From NCBI GenBank assembly GCA_947311845.1, contig CAMZMU010000116.1:662203-726202 (forward strand): DNA of 64,000 nucleotides, written 5' to 3'. The notes under the pieces are model-generated. The model searched no databases, had not been told where the DNA came from, and saw only the letters and a program-made list of their open reading frames with translations. The DNA is from Poa pratensis. Taxonomy: Eukaryota; Streptophyta; Magnoliopsida; Poales; Poaceae. Positions 1 to 11,999 of this stretch are shown piece after piece. Numbering within the stretch: the first letter of the stretch is position 1; the number at the start of each line of letters is the position of its first letter. The translations under genes were made by a program, and so were the position numbers.

Positions 1-29
1 GTCCTTACGACGACGACAGACCCGAGTTC

Positions 30-1290
30 GTGGCGGCTGGGACACGCAACCTCGCAATGATCAAGATAGAAGCAATCGGCGCTCGGATGATCGGCGGGAC
101 AATCGAGACCGCGATCAGCGGAGCGACAAAAGGCAAGAGTGGCGCAAACGCGCTGATGCAAAACCTGAGCGGTCATTCGAAGAAAAGATGGACGACTGGT
201 GCAGACTCACCTTTTCAAGGGAGAGGATGGAAGACTACGCTCCAATCACACCTTAAGGAACTGCAGGGAGTTCGACCAGATGGCGACTGATTACATGATA
301 CGGCTCAAAAGGCAGGCCCAGCACCCGCTCAGCCCACGCCTGCACCTGCACCCCAGCAAAACGCCATGCCTGCTCTCATGGCGCCAAACCGCCACCGCAG
401 CAACAGCCACAACAGCCTGCCCCAGGCACAAACATTGCAGGTGCCATACAACCCGTATTGCGGGTAGAAGATGATCAATATCCACAGCCCCGCGGGCAGA
501 TGTACATGATACAAAAGGGTCGCCCCTCCAACAGGCAGCAAAAGTTAATCACTCGACAGGTGAACATGGCTGTCATGGCACCTCCCGCTGTGCCCGAGTT
601 CCTGAAGGGATCGGAGACCACCATAAGCTTCAGTCGGGAAGATCACCCCCTGCTGTAGCCCGACCAGGGCACGCTGCCTTGGTACTCGATGCGCAAATCG
701 TAGGTTTCGCCATGACCAAGGTCTTCATGGACGGAGGAAGTGGTATAAACATCATCTTCGCGGACACGCTACGCAAAATGAACAGGTCAGTCGAAAATCT
801 CCCGAAATCTTCAAATACCTTCCACGGTATCGTCCCTGGCAAAGCAATCAACCCAGAGGCACCATACAACTCGACGTTACGTTCGGGGACAAGACCACTT
901 CAGGACGGAGTCGATTGAGTTCGAGGTCGTCGACTGGAAATCACAATACCACGCAATCCTTGGGCGCCCGACGTTCGCTCGGTTCATGGCGGTACCGCAC
1001 TACGCGTACCTCATGATGAAGATGCCAGGACCAAAAGGAGTCATCACTGTCCGTGGAAACTTTCAAAGGTCCGACGCTTGCGACCGTGAGTTCAGCAAAA
1101 TCTCCGAGACATTCGGTATGGAACAGACACTCGCTGATCTGGCGATCTCCAACGACCGCACACTCATGCCAGAGCATAAAAAGCTAGCAGTCTACAGATC
1201 CTTCAACGCGACAAACGACACAAGGTCACATCAGGTACACCCGACTGATCCGTCCAAGACAGTCAACGTGTCATCGAGTCTGCCTATCGC
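30..1290 (+). pseudogene. gypsy gag/protease region remnant
   Basis: This stretch has only short overlapping open frames. The one recognisable piece is at about 679-800, which reads VLDAQIVGFAMTKVFMDGGS and continues with GINIIFADTLRKM. It has the layout of a gypsy aspartic protease active site (hydrophobic run, D-G-S/G, then IIF). A following segment at about 925-1060 reads like the post-protease linker of grass gypsy elements (HAILGRPTFA-type), also out of frame. Gag and zinc knuckle are not visible. The coding potential is broken by frameshifts and by a stop at about 657. Family assignment is by motif memory only. Confidence 0.55.
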
Positions 1291-1529
1291 ATAGGAAGGC
1301 GCGCTCGTCGAATTCCTCCGTGAGAACTGGGAATATTTGCGTGGTGTCCAGCGACATGCCAGGTATTCCCAGGGAATTCGCCGAGCACTCTCTCCAATTA
1401 TTTCCAGATGCAAAGCCAGTCAAGCAAACGATGCGTCGAATCTCCGGCCAAAGCGAACCGCAGTCGAATCTGAGTCGACCGGTTACTCGCAGCAGGATTC
1501 ATCAGAGAAATCAAGAAATCACAATGGGT

Positions 1530-2250
1530 GGCCAACCCGTACTCGTAGAGAAGAAGCATACAGACATCCTTCGGATGTGCGTGGATTTTACAGCTAACAA
1601 GTGTTGTCCAAAGGATCACTTTCCTCCCCGAATCGACCAGATCGTCGACTCCACCGCCGGATGCGCACGACTGTCCTTTCTGGATGCTTACTCAGGCTAT
1701 CACCAGATAAGGATGAAGAAGAAGACGAAGAAAAAACGGCGTTCATAACCCCACTCGGGGTCTACTGCTACACAACATGCCCTTTGGGCTAAAAAACGCG
1801 GGTGCAACATACCAGCGCATGATGCAAGACTGCTCAAAAAGCAAATTGGACAACGTCCAAGTCTATGTGGAGACATTGTCATTACACAAGGAAGAGCATA
1901 CACTACTCGACGACTTGAGGGAGACATTCGAACCTCAAGCGCTTTCATATCAAGCTCAATCCTAAGAAGTGCACGTTCGGCGTCCAGCGGGCAGCTCTTG
2001 GGATACCTAGTCTCGCCCGTGGAATCGAAGCACCCAGAGAATACAGGCCATCCTCACAATGCAAAGGCCTTCAAACTTCATGACGTGCAGAAGCTAGCAG
2101 GTCGAGTGGCAGCGCTCAGTCGATTATCAGCAAACTTGGCGAAAAAGCGCTGCCGTTCTATCGACTGATGAAGAAGGCAGACAATTCGAGTGGACGCCAG
2201 AAGCTGAAGCAGCCTTCAGATCTCAAGCGGATCCTCACAAGCCCTCCAAT
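1530..2250 (+). pseudogene. gypsy reverse transcriptase remnant
   Basis: Several RT blocks are legible in changing frames: MCVDFTANKCCPKDHFPPR at about 1575-1630, then SFLDAYSGYHQIRM at about 1675-1715, and MPFGLKNAGATYQRMMQ at about 1777-1827. These are the standard blocks of Ty3/gypsy RT. The catalytic YVDD block should follow near 1863. The DNA there reads tatgtggagacattgtc, where the expected form has one more base in the Asp-Asp codons, so the active site is lost through a single-base deletion. A run of AAGAAGACGAAG at about 1716-1733 also looks like slippage. The enzyme is dead. Confidence 0.8.
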
Positions 2251-2307
2251 CCTTGTCGCACCAAGGAACGGGAGCCACTATACCTGTATGTCTCAGCTAC
2301 AAAGAGG

Positions 2308-3253
2308 GTGGTGAGCACCGTTCTGGTAGTCGAACGCATGGAGGAAGGGCACTCGCAAAGCATACAGCGTCCTGTCTACTACCTGAGCGAGGTTCTCTCC
2401 ATATCAAAGCAGCGGTACCCGCACTATCAAAGCTGGCTACGCGTATTCATGTCCTCAAGGAAGTTGACGCACTACTTCACAGAGCACCCGATCACCGTGG
2501 TAAGTAACTCAGCAATCGGTGATATCCTCACAAACCCCAATGCAACGGGTCGAGTCGCAAAATGGCTCATCGAGCTGGCACCAAGGGACATCAAGTACGA
2601 GCACCCGAAGGCTATCAAGGCACAAGTTCTACCTGACTTCACAACCGAGTGGATTGAAAACCAGCTGCCTGCCGTACCAGATTTATCCAACTCATGGACT
2701 ATGTACTTTGACGGGTCCAAGAAGCATGAAGGCGCAGGAGCAGGTGTCATACTCATATCGCCAAAAGGAGAAAGCTCCGTTATGTTCTTCAGATGGGATT
2801 CAAACTACCCTCCAACAACGAGGCTGAGTACGAGGCTCTGATCATGGCATGCGGATGGCAAAAGCATTTGGGTGCACTCGATTGATGATCTATGGTGACT
2901 CGAATCTTGTGGTGCAGCAGACAATGAAGGCCTGTGACGCAATCGCGGACAACATGATCGCTTACCGCGACCTGTACAACACACTGGAGGGCAGCTTCGA
3001 TGGCTGCGAGTTGCGGCACATAGGAAGAGAAAGCAACGAAGAAGCAGATACGCTGGCCAATCTTGGCTCTACTGGCGCGCAGGTTCCACCTGGGGTTTTC
3101 CTCGAGCGCATCGAGCACAGATCCATCAAAGAGAAACAAGTACCTCCTACATCGATTACAGCAGCCAAGAACAAAATACCTAGCACAGAGGACCCTCCAG
3201 TAGAGGTGCTCCTCATAGAGCCAACCTGGCCAACGAGCTGCCAGAAGACATAA
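2308..3253 (+). pseudogene. gypsy RNase H remnant
   Basis: The frame starting at 2308 covers the RT connection region (YYLSEVLSISKQRYPHYQ, then PITVVSNSAIGDIL) and enters RNase H at WTMYFDGSKKHEGAGAG (about 2695-2745), which carries the first catalytic Asp. NNEAEYEAL (about 2813-2840, catalytic Glu) sits in the next frame. IYGDSNLVVQQT (about 2886-2920, Asp) and RESNEEADTLANLGS (about 3025-3070, Asp) follow in the frame opening at 2849. All four acidic residues of a retroviral-type RNase H are therefore present, but split by one frameshift near 2810-2850. This is the archaeal-like RNase H fused to pol in gypsy elements. Confidence 0.8.
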
Positions 3254-3339
3254 CCGAGTCCCGGCGCGTCACTCGAAGATCCAAAGCATACACCGTCATC
3301 AACGGCGAGTTATACAAGCGCAGCATATCAGGTATGTTT

Positions 3340-4470
3340 CAAAGATGCATCGCATTCGAAGATGGCCAAGCCATCTTCGAGACATTCATGCAGGTACCTG
3401 TGGGCATCACGCCAGCAGCAGATCACTCGTAGCCAAAGCCTTCCGAGCAGGGTTTTACTGGCCTACAGCACTCAAGGACGCGGAGGACATAGTCAAAAGG
3501 TGCGTCGGCTGCCAGAAATTGCAACAAGGCCGCACGCACCCGCATCGGCATTGAAGACCATACCGCTGGCCTGGCCTTTCGCCCAATGGGGGCTCGACAT
3601 GGTTGGGCCACTCAAAAATCATCGCATGGCGGGCATACTCACCTACTGGTGGCAGTCGACAAGTTCACAAAGTGGATGAGGCGGTCCCCATCACAAATTC
3701 GACTGCACAACGGCAGTCAACTTCATAAAGAGCATCATCTACCGCTTCGGTGTCCCAAACAGTATCATCACTGATAACGGCACAAACTTCACGGCTGAGG
3801 AGTTCAAAACTTTCTGCAAAGAGCAAGACATAACGCTCAACTATGCATCCGTGGCGCATCCACAATCCAATGGCCAAGTCGAAAAGCCAATGGACTTGTG
3901 ACAAGCGGAATCAAAAAGCGCCTTCTGGTGCCACTCAAAAGAGCTGCGGGTGCTTGGGTCGAAGAACTACCGTCTGTGCTATGGAGCTTACGCACAACTC
4001 CCAACACTTCACACAGTTCACCCCATTCTTCATGGTCTACGGTGCAGAGGCAATCCTGCCATCCGATGTACGGTTCAATGCTCCAAGAGTCGAAGCATAC
4101 ACCGAGGAAGACGCAGAAGAAGCACTCGAAGACGCAGTCGATTTGCTCGACGAAGCACGCGACACGGCTCTGGCTCGCACAGCTGTTTACCAGCAGGATC
4201 TTCGCAACTACCACAGCCGTCGACTGCGCACCAGGTCTTTTGAAGTTGGCGACCTAGTTCTACGACTGAAACAAAAGAAGGTGCACAAGCTCGCTTCCCC
4301 ATGGGAAGGCCCCTTCATCATCACTGAGGTCCTTGGTGGAGGCGCATATCGACTGAAGCACGCAAGACAGGCGAACTTTCTCATAATCCTTGGAACGTTG
4401 CGCACTTGCGCCGTTTCTATGCGTAGCGTGCTCATAATCATACAATGTAATAGGCGATATGTCGGATGGC
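3340..4470 (+). pseudogene. gypsy integrase remnant
   Basis: An HHCC zinc-binding segment is readable at about 3375-3525, ending DIVKRCVGCQKLQ. The catalytic core shows WGLDMVGPLKN (about 3590-3620, first Asp), IITDNGTNFTAEEF (about 3765-3806, second Asp) and HPQSNGQVEKPMD (about 3860-3897, Glu). The C-terminal part at about 4170-4370 reads DLRNYHSRRLRTRSFEVGDL and LASPWEGPFIITEVLGGGAY, the usual DNA-binding tail of grass gypsy integrases. At least four frame changes separate these blocks, so no full-length protein can be made. Confidence 0.82.
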
Positions 4471-4539
4471 TGCAGGTATCAGACGCGCTCTTTTCCTTAC
4501 CAGGGTACCTAAGGGGGCTGGAAGGTTTTTAATGAGGCG

Positions 4540-4933
4540 GCCTGCAGTCTAACATTCAAAAGAGGAATATAATCAATGTTTCTCCTACTCCTTTGTGTTT
4601 ATCACTCACATAACTCATAACTTAGCCGCACCCGAAGCACTCGGGGGCTGCGTTATCAAACATACGAGCTCTCGCTCTTGCATAAAAATCTTAGACGCAC
4701 CCGAGCACTCGGGGGCTGCGTCGCAAAGATCCAAACAAATTCACAGAAACCCGCAGCTGCACTCGAACACTCGGGAGCTGCGCAGTAATTACTTGACAAA
4801 TGTTTCATAAACCCCACTCCATTGACTCGGGGGCTCGGCAAAAATCGAAATATACAAGCCATATCATATACAAAGAGTCAAAAATTACACTCGGGGGCTG
4901 CCCCCTGTACAAAACTTGCACTCGCAAACTACT
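4540..4933 (+). repeat. array of polypurine-tract-like repeats (CTCGGGGGCT)
   Basis: Between the end of pol and the antisense gene, the motif ctcgggggct or a one-base variant occurs about five times (near 4639, 4698, 4769, 4828 and 4889), mostly within a larger unit cgcacccga.cactcgggggctgcg. The spacing is about 55-75 bp. The same core occurs again near 9354 and forms the real polypurine tract at about 9964-9976. Nothing else is visible in the segment. Confidence 0.6.
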
Positions 4934-5755
4934 CTAATCCTCAGGCTCATCCTTTATGGGCAGCTTGGGACCACAAAGCTGTTCGCGAGTGCACTCGATT
5001 AGTGTTTCCGCAGCTCGGATCGTGTCATCCAGATCTCTTTGTTCGAGAACCTCTCCGGCTGCAGGTGGCTGCAACACAAGCCTTGGTTTTCGACTGCGTA
5101 CATACGCCATTGCTGCGTTGGCTCCAACCACAAGTCTCTGAGTCAGCAACTCTCGAATGGGAGTTGTGTGACGAAAGATATTCAACAAAGCGCGGATTCC
5201 TTGTGGTTGCAGCCCCACAGGAAAAAGGGTCTCGTTCAGGCGAATAAACGTCATCCGGCATAACTCGAGCAATTCTGCACTTCGCCAGGCACGATCCTTC
5301 AGGGTGGCAAGTATGCGGGCATGGTACCTATGAAGCCAAAAGTGTTGACGCCCAGTCGAGGGGTTGTCGACCACATTGTCCAAACGCTCCTCCACGCGAG
5401 TTTTCTCCGCCTCGAAATTGTCAACAAAGCCTGAAAAACAGGCGTATCAGTCAAAAACAGAACAAGGCAAAAGCTAGGCAAAAAGTTTATAAACAGAGTA
5501 AGAATCGAACTCACAATCGAGTTGCCTGTTCACAAGGTCCATCTCCCCGAGCACATATTCCTCGCGTTGGGTGGCCAACGCGGGTCTCGTCCTCAGTCGA
5601 TTCAGCTCATTCTGGGCGTTCTTCAGCTCCTGCTTCATTTCCACATATTTGGCTTTCATAAATTCCATCACCTTGGCGTCATTTACTACCTGACCTTGCG
5701 ATATGGTGGTGGCCGAAGCCTGTGTGGAACCAGTCGTGGCAGTGGGTTCTCGTGA
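4934..5755 (-). CDS. second antisense retrotransposon ORF (spliced, unknown function)
   Basis: Two open blocks on the minus strand are joined by good splice signals: 5755 to 5515 (after ...aacag, before gtgagttc) and 5430 to the stop at 4934 (after ...ttttcag). The first block has coiled-coil character (EFMKAKYVEMKQELKNAQNE, then NRLRTRPALATQREEY). The second is mixed alpha-helical (RYHARILATLKDRAWRSAEL, then LCRMTFIRLNETLFPVGLQP) and ends KLPIKDEPED. Similar proteins are carried antisense by other grass gypsy elements as far as I recall; their function is not known. The first exon is not obvious, and the upstream antisense gene ends in its own stop at 5950. It may be a separate gene or alternative 3' exons. 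Confidence 0.5.
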
Positions 5756-5949
5756 CTGTTCAAAGAGCATAAATCGCAAACACAAAGTTTGTATCAGAAA
5801 CAAATCACAAGCATAAAAGCTCTTCGAGCGTAAGCGGCATTAGCAAAAGACTTTGTATATACAAGATAGCGAAACCACAGCGCATACTCGCGCAGTTCAG
5901 AGGTGTCATTACAAGGCGTAAAAAACAAAAGGGTGCAGCAAGCCTAAAA

Positions 5950-8672
5950 CTACGAAGTCGACTTCCTATGCAGACGTGCGGCAGTCTCGGCTGCCCGGCG
6001 CTCCATGGTGTTAATAAAAACCTCAGCCAGTCGCGTAGCGGCTCCGCTCACCCCCTTCAGAGACACGGGCTTCCCATCTGACTTCCGAGGGAACTCAGAC
6101 AGTGCTGCCTCGTAGTCACAGGCTATCCCATGACCCATAAGAAGTTTGAGGGTGGACTCGGATCCGTGTACCGTGTTGGCGCGAGCGAAATTCGCCATGG
6201 TGGACGTCCCGGGACCAAACACGTCAGCGAAGCCGTCCGCAGTCGATGGCACCACGCCAGTTGGGAACACCACCTTGTACACAGCGCCAAGTGTACTCGC
6301 TGATTTGGCGAGTGCGTCCTTCGCCTGGTCGCATACGGCGCCTAGGCCGCCCACCACCTGGTCCAGCGGAAGATCGCCACTCGACGCATCTGCAGAGGAC
6401 GGTGCGCCAACAACTTCTACACAATTCACAAAAGTATAACAGTCATTTTATGGCACTCTACATCTACATCATAATGTCAAAATGAGAAAGAGAATACTCA
6501 CCTTCCATGGCCTGTGCGAGTGCCGCGAGCTGATTAGCATATCCTCGCTCGCGTGCGGCAGCTGAGTTCTGGGCGGTGTCCAGCTCCTTCTTCGACTCAG
6601 TGCGCTGCGCGGCGAGTGCCTCCTCCAGCTCCTTCTTCTCGCCTGGTCCAGCAAAATCACGTACATTCAGTACTCGACAAAGTTAGGCATCGCAAAAAGA
6701 ACTTCAGCAAAAGTAGCAACAAGGAGAACTCACGACTGAGCCGCTCTAGCTCGGCGCGCATGGAATCCCTCTCCTGCTCCACTTGGACATAAGTTTTGGC
6801 AGAACCTGCCAAGGTGTGGTAGAAGGACTGCAAGCACACGAATTCAGCAAAATTTCTAACATCCATAGTCCCAAATTAAACGGGTCAGGTAAAAATGTAC
6901 TTACGTGGTTCATCCACGGTTTAGGTGTCGCGATTGATGTCCCGACCTCTGGAGCTGCCACCTTGTCCGTTTCAACGACAGCATCGGCGGCCGTCGGCTG
7001 GGCAGCCTCCTTTGCGGTCGATGCCGCATTCGCGTGCTCCAGGATCGGAACATTCTCGACTGGAGGAGGCGCAGGCTGATAATTCTCAGCGCTGCGAGTG
7101 GCACAAAAAAGGAGAGACAAATCAGCATAAATATGTAAAAGCACAAATTCTCATATCATACTCAAAAATCACATACCTGTGCTTCTCATCTTCCTCATCT
7201 TCGGAGTCATCAAAAATTGGGCCTCCAAAGGCTGGGGTGCCACTCGACTGAAGAGGGGGAGTTGAGCTTGTTGAGCACACACGCAAAGGAGCGGCTTGGA
7301 AAACAGGTGGTGAGCCTGATTCCTCGTCATCCTCCAAGCCCTGCCCCTTCGCGGGTGAACTCATAGCAGAAGGCGCCTTCTTGGCCAGTCGACGCCGCTT
7401 CGGTGGCACGGTGTCGACTTCTTGGTCAGCAGTGACCTTTTCTTCAGACTGGACCTCTCCTGCTGTTTCCTCCTCGACCTCATCCACGTGTGAAGTGGTG
7501 GCGGAAGGGATGGGCGACTGATCCCCTTTCGGGTCCACCACCTGCACCTGAGTTTCTTCAGTCTCGCCATTTTCAGGCAGAGGAGGCAGAGAGGTGGCAG
7601 TCGAGTGGCCCTGCATCGCATACATCACAAATTGCAAAGTCAGAAGCAAGAATCGAACAAACGCACATCATACGAGTGGCAAACTCTTAAATTGCAGACA
7701 TACCTCAAGCAAAGGGTCTTCCGCCCCATATGGCTCAATGGGACAGTCGACGTCGCATTTATCACCTGTCGTCAAGTTGGTGATGTGCCGAACGTGCGTC
7801 ACAAGCTCGTTCCTTGAAAGCTCCTCTGGGCTCATCCGAGTGGAGTCACTCGCGCCCTCATACTCCCACATGGGGTGTGTTCGGGCACGAAGTGGCCACA
7901 CTCTCCTCTTCACAAAGGTGGCGATCAAGTGGATGCCTGTGACCCTGTCCAGCATCTCGTCGATTCGACTCAGCAAAGGGCTGACTTCCTCCACTTCTTC
8001 GGCTGAGAGCTGGTGGTCCCACGCCTTGGTCCGGGCAAAAGCTGCAGTCGAGTAGGCGGCGACTCCGTCTTGCTCGACACTCGCATAAAACCACCCTTTC
8101 CTCCAGCCCTGGGCGGAGTCGACGGTCTTCAGGCGGAAATATCGCGTGTCGCCGCGCACCTGGATGCCGCAGCCGCCCACGGGGTAGGTGCGACCACCTC
8201 CTCTGTTGGGTCGCACCATGAATATCGTCTTCCACAGCGCCCAGCTGGGTGCGACGCCGAGGAAGCACTCGCATAGCGTGATAAAACACGCAATATGCAT
8301 AACACTGTTCGGGGTGAGATCATGGATCTGCACCCCGTAGGCAAAAAGAAGGCCACGAACAAAGTCGTGGAGGGGAAGCGAGAAGCCCCTAGACACGAAC
8401 TCTGCAAAGCAAACGCGCTCGTTGGCGCGTGGTTCGGGGCATACCTCCTTGGGCGACGGAGCGCGGACGGCGAGCTGCTCCGCGGGTGGTAGATATCCCT
8501 GCTCGCGGAGCTTGATCAGATTGGCGTCCTTGATGGTGGACTTCGACCAATCCCCGCTGTTCTTCTTCAGGGCTGCGGCTGCAGATGTACCCGCCACGGT
8601 CTTCTTGCCCTTGGCGGCGTCGATCGCAGCAGCGGCAGCAGCACCACGCTTTCCACCTCCTCCTCTTGCCAT
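5950..8672 (-). CDS. antisense gypsy-associated gene, PF04195-like ('putative gypsy type transposon')
   Basis: The start at 8672 opens MARGGGGKRG with an Ala/Lys-rich leader. Residues of about 75-170 (GFSLPLHDFVRGLLFAYGVQ, LTPNSVMHIACFITLCECFL, WALWKTIFMVRP) match the 'putative gypsy type transposon' domain common in grass gypsy elements. The gene looks spliced with GT/AG borders: exons 8672-7704, 7610-7177, 7091-6905, 6827-6734, 6642-6502 and 6414-5950. Exon 2 is acidic and contains a basic PPKRRRLAKKAP patch that could be a nuclear signal. Later exons are Glu/Lys-rich helices that may form coiled coils, and the protein ends ARLHRKSTS. Unlike the decayed pol on the other strand, this gene has long open exons. 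Its role is unknown. Exon borders are my reading and need transcript support. Confidence 0.6.
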
Positions 8673-9976
8673 TGCTACAGTGGATGGGTGGGGGGCAGAA
8701 AACTTGAACGCTCGGCAATGGAGATGTGCGCAAGGAAGAAGATGAGACGAGGGGCGGCGCAGGGAGCAAATGGCAAGTAAAAAACTCTGCCAGCGCCGTC
8801 CCCCCTATTTACCACAGAACGCAAAATGATCACAACCGTCAAAACAACACACATACGCTCCGCGCGAAATCTATCCATACACGTGGCGGTCGTGGAGAGC
8901 AACCGTCGCCGGCCACTCCGCCCACTACGCACGGGAATCCAGGAAGCCATCATCACGTCCCGTGAAAATCGCGCCAGAACGGTCAAATCAAGTCCACGCG
9001 GCGTCATCCCTGGTCAGCTTGCAGAAACGGGCCCACAAAGTAGGGTCACGTCTTATCAAGCCTTACCAAGCACGCCACCGCTTGTCAGAGATAGCAGTCG
9101 CAAAAATACGTCATTGCTGACGTCGTTTCATCTTTCACAAAATGGCATAAAAAGTCACTCGATGATATGTTCGGGTGATCTCTCGTACGAGTCTCGATTA
9201 GTTTTTCCATCAGAAGCCATAGATGCCAATCGACAGAGTTTCGACTGAAACATCATACTCCCATCGGGAGCGTATCAAAAAATTTCTTCGACTAAGTATA
9301 TGCAGGAAAAAGATTTTGAGATTATCCTCCATTGCAAGCAATAAAGCACAATCTCGGGGGCTACTCCCATCGGGAGCGCTGTCGCGCACCCGATAGAATA
9401 ATGGCAAAAATATCAGTCGACAAATTATTCGACTTAGTTCATAAACAAAATCATACTCGAAATATTCCCGAGTTGATCCGACGATCCTTGGATGCTGCAT
9501 GCATAGTGCAAAGGTAAGACCCACCGATCAGTCGGGATGGGCTAAGGGCCGCTCCAGCAGTGTTACCCTTAAAATTTCGTGTCAGCAGACATGATGAATT
9601 ATCCCCGACGGACGCGTTGGGTAGATTCAAAATTATACTGCAGTTCGATTCAGTAAGACCTCAACGGCCGTTTCGAGTCTGTCCAGTCTATTCCAGATTC
9701 GAGTCCGGGGACTCGAGTTTGATTGAAAGCTAGTATGGTTTTGCCACAAATGGTAGTTAACTGGCCCCGATCCGTCGTGTGTGCCGGGCCTGCTAAGCTA
9801 ATATCCCTTGACTATCATAAGCAAAAAATCATAGTCGATGAAATACTCGACATAGCCAACATGTGCTATCTCATACAGAAATTCCGAATCATACGACACA
9901 AATACAAAGAAAATAATGTGCATGGTGTGTGAGTCCATGGCCGACTCTTCGAATCAGACAAGTACTCGGGGGCTAC
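8673..9976 (+). other. gypsy 3' untranslated region and polypurine tract
   Basis: No convincing gene is seen on either strand. This holds the probable promoter side of the antisense gene (GC-rich, with a gtaaatag-type AT stretch near 8808 on the plus strand) and the plus-strand 3' region. Catcgggagcg repeats near 9259 and 9369 flank a second PPT-like gggggctactcc. The functional polypurine tract is tactcgggggctac at about 9963-9976, immediately before the TG of the 3' LTR. Confidence 0.5.
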
Positions 9977-10490
9977 TGACATGGGTATGAATATCGGGTA
10001 CCCTACCATGAGGGTACCTGGTGCACGTATCGACTAGGCCCAACTATCAGAGCCTACATGAAGCCCACGAAGGAAGGCCCAAGAAAGATGGAGTATCCTC
10101 CAAGTTTGGCGAAGACGTAGTCGGTTTAGGCTTACCATATTTGTAAATCGAGTCGGTTACGAACTCCCGAGACCCAGCCTATTATTTAAGGACTGGGAGG
10201 GCTGTCGGACCAGACCACGTACTTTCAGAGCCACCAAAACCCTAGCGAGATTGACATCTTGCCGGGACCCTTGTAACCACCATATTCGCAAAGCAATAAC
10301 AGACAGGCAGGACGTAGGGGTGTTACCTCCACACGAGGGCCCTGAACCTGGGTAAAATCTTTGCCCTGCTTGTCAGCCGACGATACTTCCAACTCTACCA
10401 CGTTCTCTCCCCCATCTTCACAACCCAGGGACCTCGACTATGGGTCTTGATGAGTTTACCCCTCGTCACTTGGCCAAGTCCATTATGGCA
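9977..10490 (+). repeat. 3' LTR of the gypsy element (right border uncertain)
   Basis: The LTR begins TGACATGGGTATGAATATCG right after the polypurine tract. It contains a TATA-like tattatttaag at about 10179 and a leader that includes acaggcaggacgtaggggtg and gggccctgaacctgggtaa, sequences I associate with the R/U5 part of grass Tat-type gypsy LTRs. The end should be a CA near 10440-10490, but the partner LTR is outside the window, so the exact border and the target-site duplication cannot be fixed. Confidence 0.6.
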
Positions 10491-10499
10491 TACATTTGG

Positions 10500-10790
10500 C
10501 AAAGCCTCTGCCTCTATCGATAGAGAAAAACACCTGACAGATTCTCCCCCTATCTCGACAAAGAAAAACACTCGGGTAAGTTTATTGTTTGCCCAAGTGT
10601 ATTTTCCCGAACACCCGGATTCCAATCACGACAAATTGGTACGACACATTTTTGCCTGAGTGTTTAGGAAAATACACTCGGCAAACTGTCAGCGCTGTTG
10701 GTATTTGCCGAGTGTTGCACTTAATTTAGCGCTCGGTAAATAAGTAATGCATTTAAATTTAGCCTTATTCTGCTTTGTGTAAATTATGAT
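10500..10790. mobile_element. TIR-type transposon fragment with CACTCGGCAAA motifs
   Basis: Repeated and inverted copies of a cactcgg(g/c)(t/a)aa core occur: aacactcgggtaa near 10568, tacactcggcaaac near 10674, and inverted tttgccgagtgttgc near 10704. Such motifs mark subterminal or terminal repeats of DNA transposons in grasses. No clean terminal repeat pair or TSD could be defined, so this is a remnant of unknown family. Confidence 0.3.
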
Positions 10791-10859
10791 TTGAACTCTC
10801 ACTGTTTGGGTTGATCGTCTAACTAACTAACTAACTAGGCCTTCTTTTGACATTTACTA

Positions 10860-11995
10860 GGTAAATTTGCGCGGCGATGCCGCGCGTGTGTGTGTAAAAT
10901 TTAATTTTGGTAGTGCGGGCATTTAAATTTTTAGAATGTTTGGAAATTGATGAAAATGGAGATAAAGTGTACGGCTAAAAGGTCGTATAGATGTGGAAAG
11001 TTGTTCGAATTGGGAAGTTATGTAAATTTGTTTTGGAAGGCATTTGTAATTTGTAAAGTGGTGAGTGTTGAAATTCTTTTAAAATTTTCAAAATAGTTAA
11101 ATTTGAGGGTGGAGGACCGAAGCGGCCGCATTGATGTCGAATTTCGACGATGTTTTGGATTGGAAAAAATGTCTGCACTGGGAAAAAACTGGTCAGATAT
11201 AAATTGCTTGGAGTAAAGACAAAATTTATGAGCCGAATTTTTTTTGGAATGGTGAGATTGGGGAGCTATTTATATTTGAATCATTTTAACGTTTATTAAA
11301 TGCTCAGATATTGTGGTCACGTTGATTTTTTTTGGTGTACGTGGTGTAAGGAATTCAATTTTGGAATGGGATTATCGACATTAAATTTTGTTTAGATTTG
11401 AATGTACTGGTATTTGGGGAAAGTTTATGCTTAAAATTTGTTCGAGTTCCAAAATTGTTTATGTTGGAAGGCATTCATTTTTGAATTTGGTTTACTTTTT
11501 TTTTTTTACTGGTCAGGTTTGAGAGGCATTCTAAATGTTGGAACATTCGAATTTGAATTTCGGTCGTACGTCGTGAGTAGTCAGTGTTTATTGTTGTGTT
11601 CATCTTGATATTATTGTCACGTTTGTAAATATATCGGTGTAGGAAATTCAATTTTGGAATTGTCCACGTTAAAAATGTGCTCAGATTTTGATGTATCGAG
11701 CTAAAAAAAAGTTTATACTTATGAAGTATTTGATTTCCAAAAGTTTGAATTTTGGAAAAGATTTGTATTCATTTTTTGTTTGGTTTGCAAAAGTTGGTGA
11801 AATAGTTAGATTTAAAAGGATTTTGAATTTTTTTTTTTTGGGATATTCAATTTTGTATGATGCATTTGTGTGGTAAAATTCAATTTTGGGAATCTGTATA
11901 TTTTACAATTTTGCTTATTTGGAAATTATCGAATATGTATTTGGAAAAGTTATGAAAGATTTGTAAAAAAGGAAAAAACAGGAGGAAAAAAAAAA
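10860..11995. repeat. AT-rich block with degenerate dispersed repeats
   Basis: The block is strongly AT-rich and without coding signal. A core attcaattttgga recurs near 11354, 11650 and 11878, with related copies near 11847 and 10900, about 230-300 bp apart, each embedded in similar T-rich context. This suggests an old tandem amplification. It ends in an A-run at about 11987-11999. Confidence 0.35.
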
Positions 11996-11999
11996 AAAA

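Larger units (their letters stand above)
1..10490 (+). mobile_element. Ty3/gypsy retrotransposon, 5' end outside window, with antisense genes
   Basis: Reading left to right there are decayed protease, reverse transcriptase, RNase H and integrase segments on the plus strand, then a long 3' region with genes on the minus strand, then a polypurine tract and a 3' LTR. Pol order with integrase last is the Ty3/gypsy order. Extra antisense genes between pol and the 3' LTR are known from Tat-lineage elements of grasses (RIRE2/Grande-like), so I infer that lineage. The pol frame changes repeatedly and the RT active site is hit, so the element cannot be autonomous. The 5' LTR, PBS and most of gag lie outside the window. 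The 3' LTR end is uncertain, because no target-site duplication can be checked. Confidence 0.8.
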
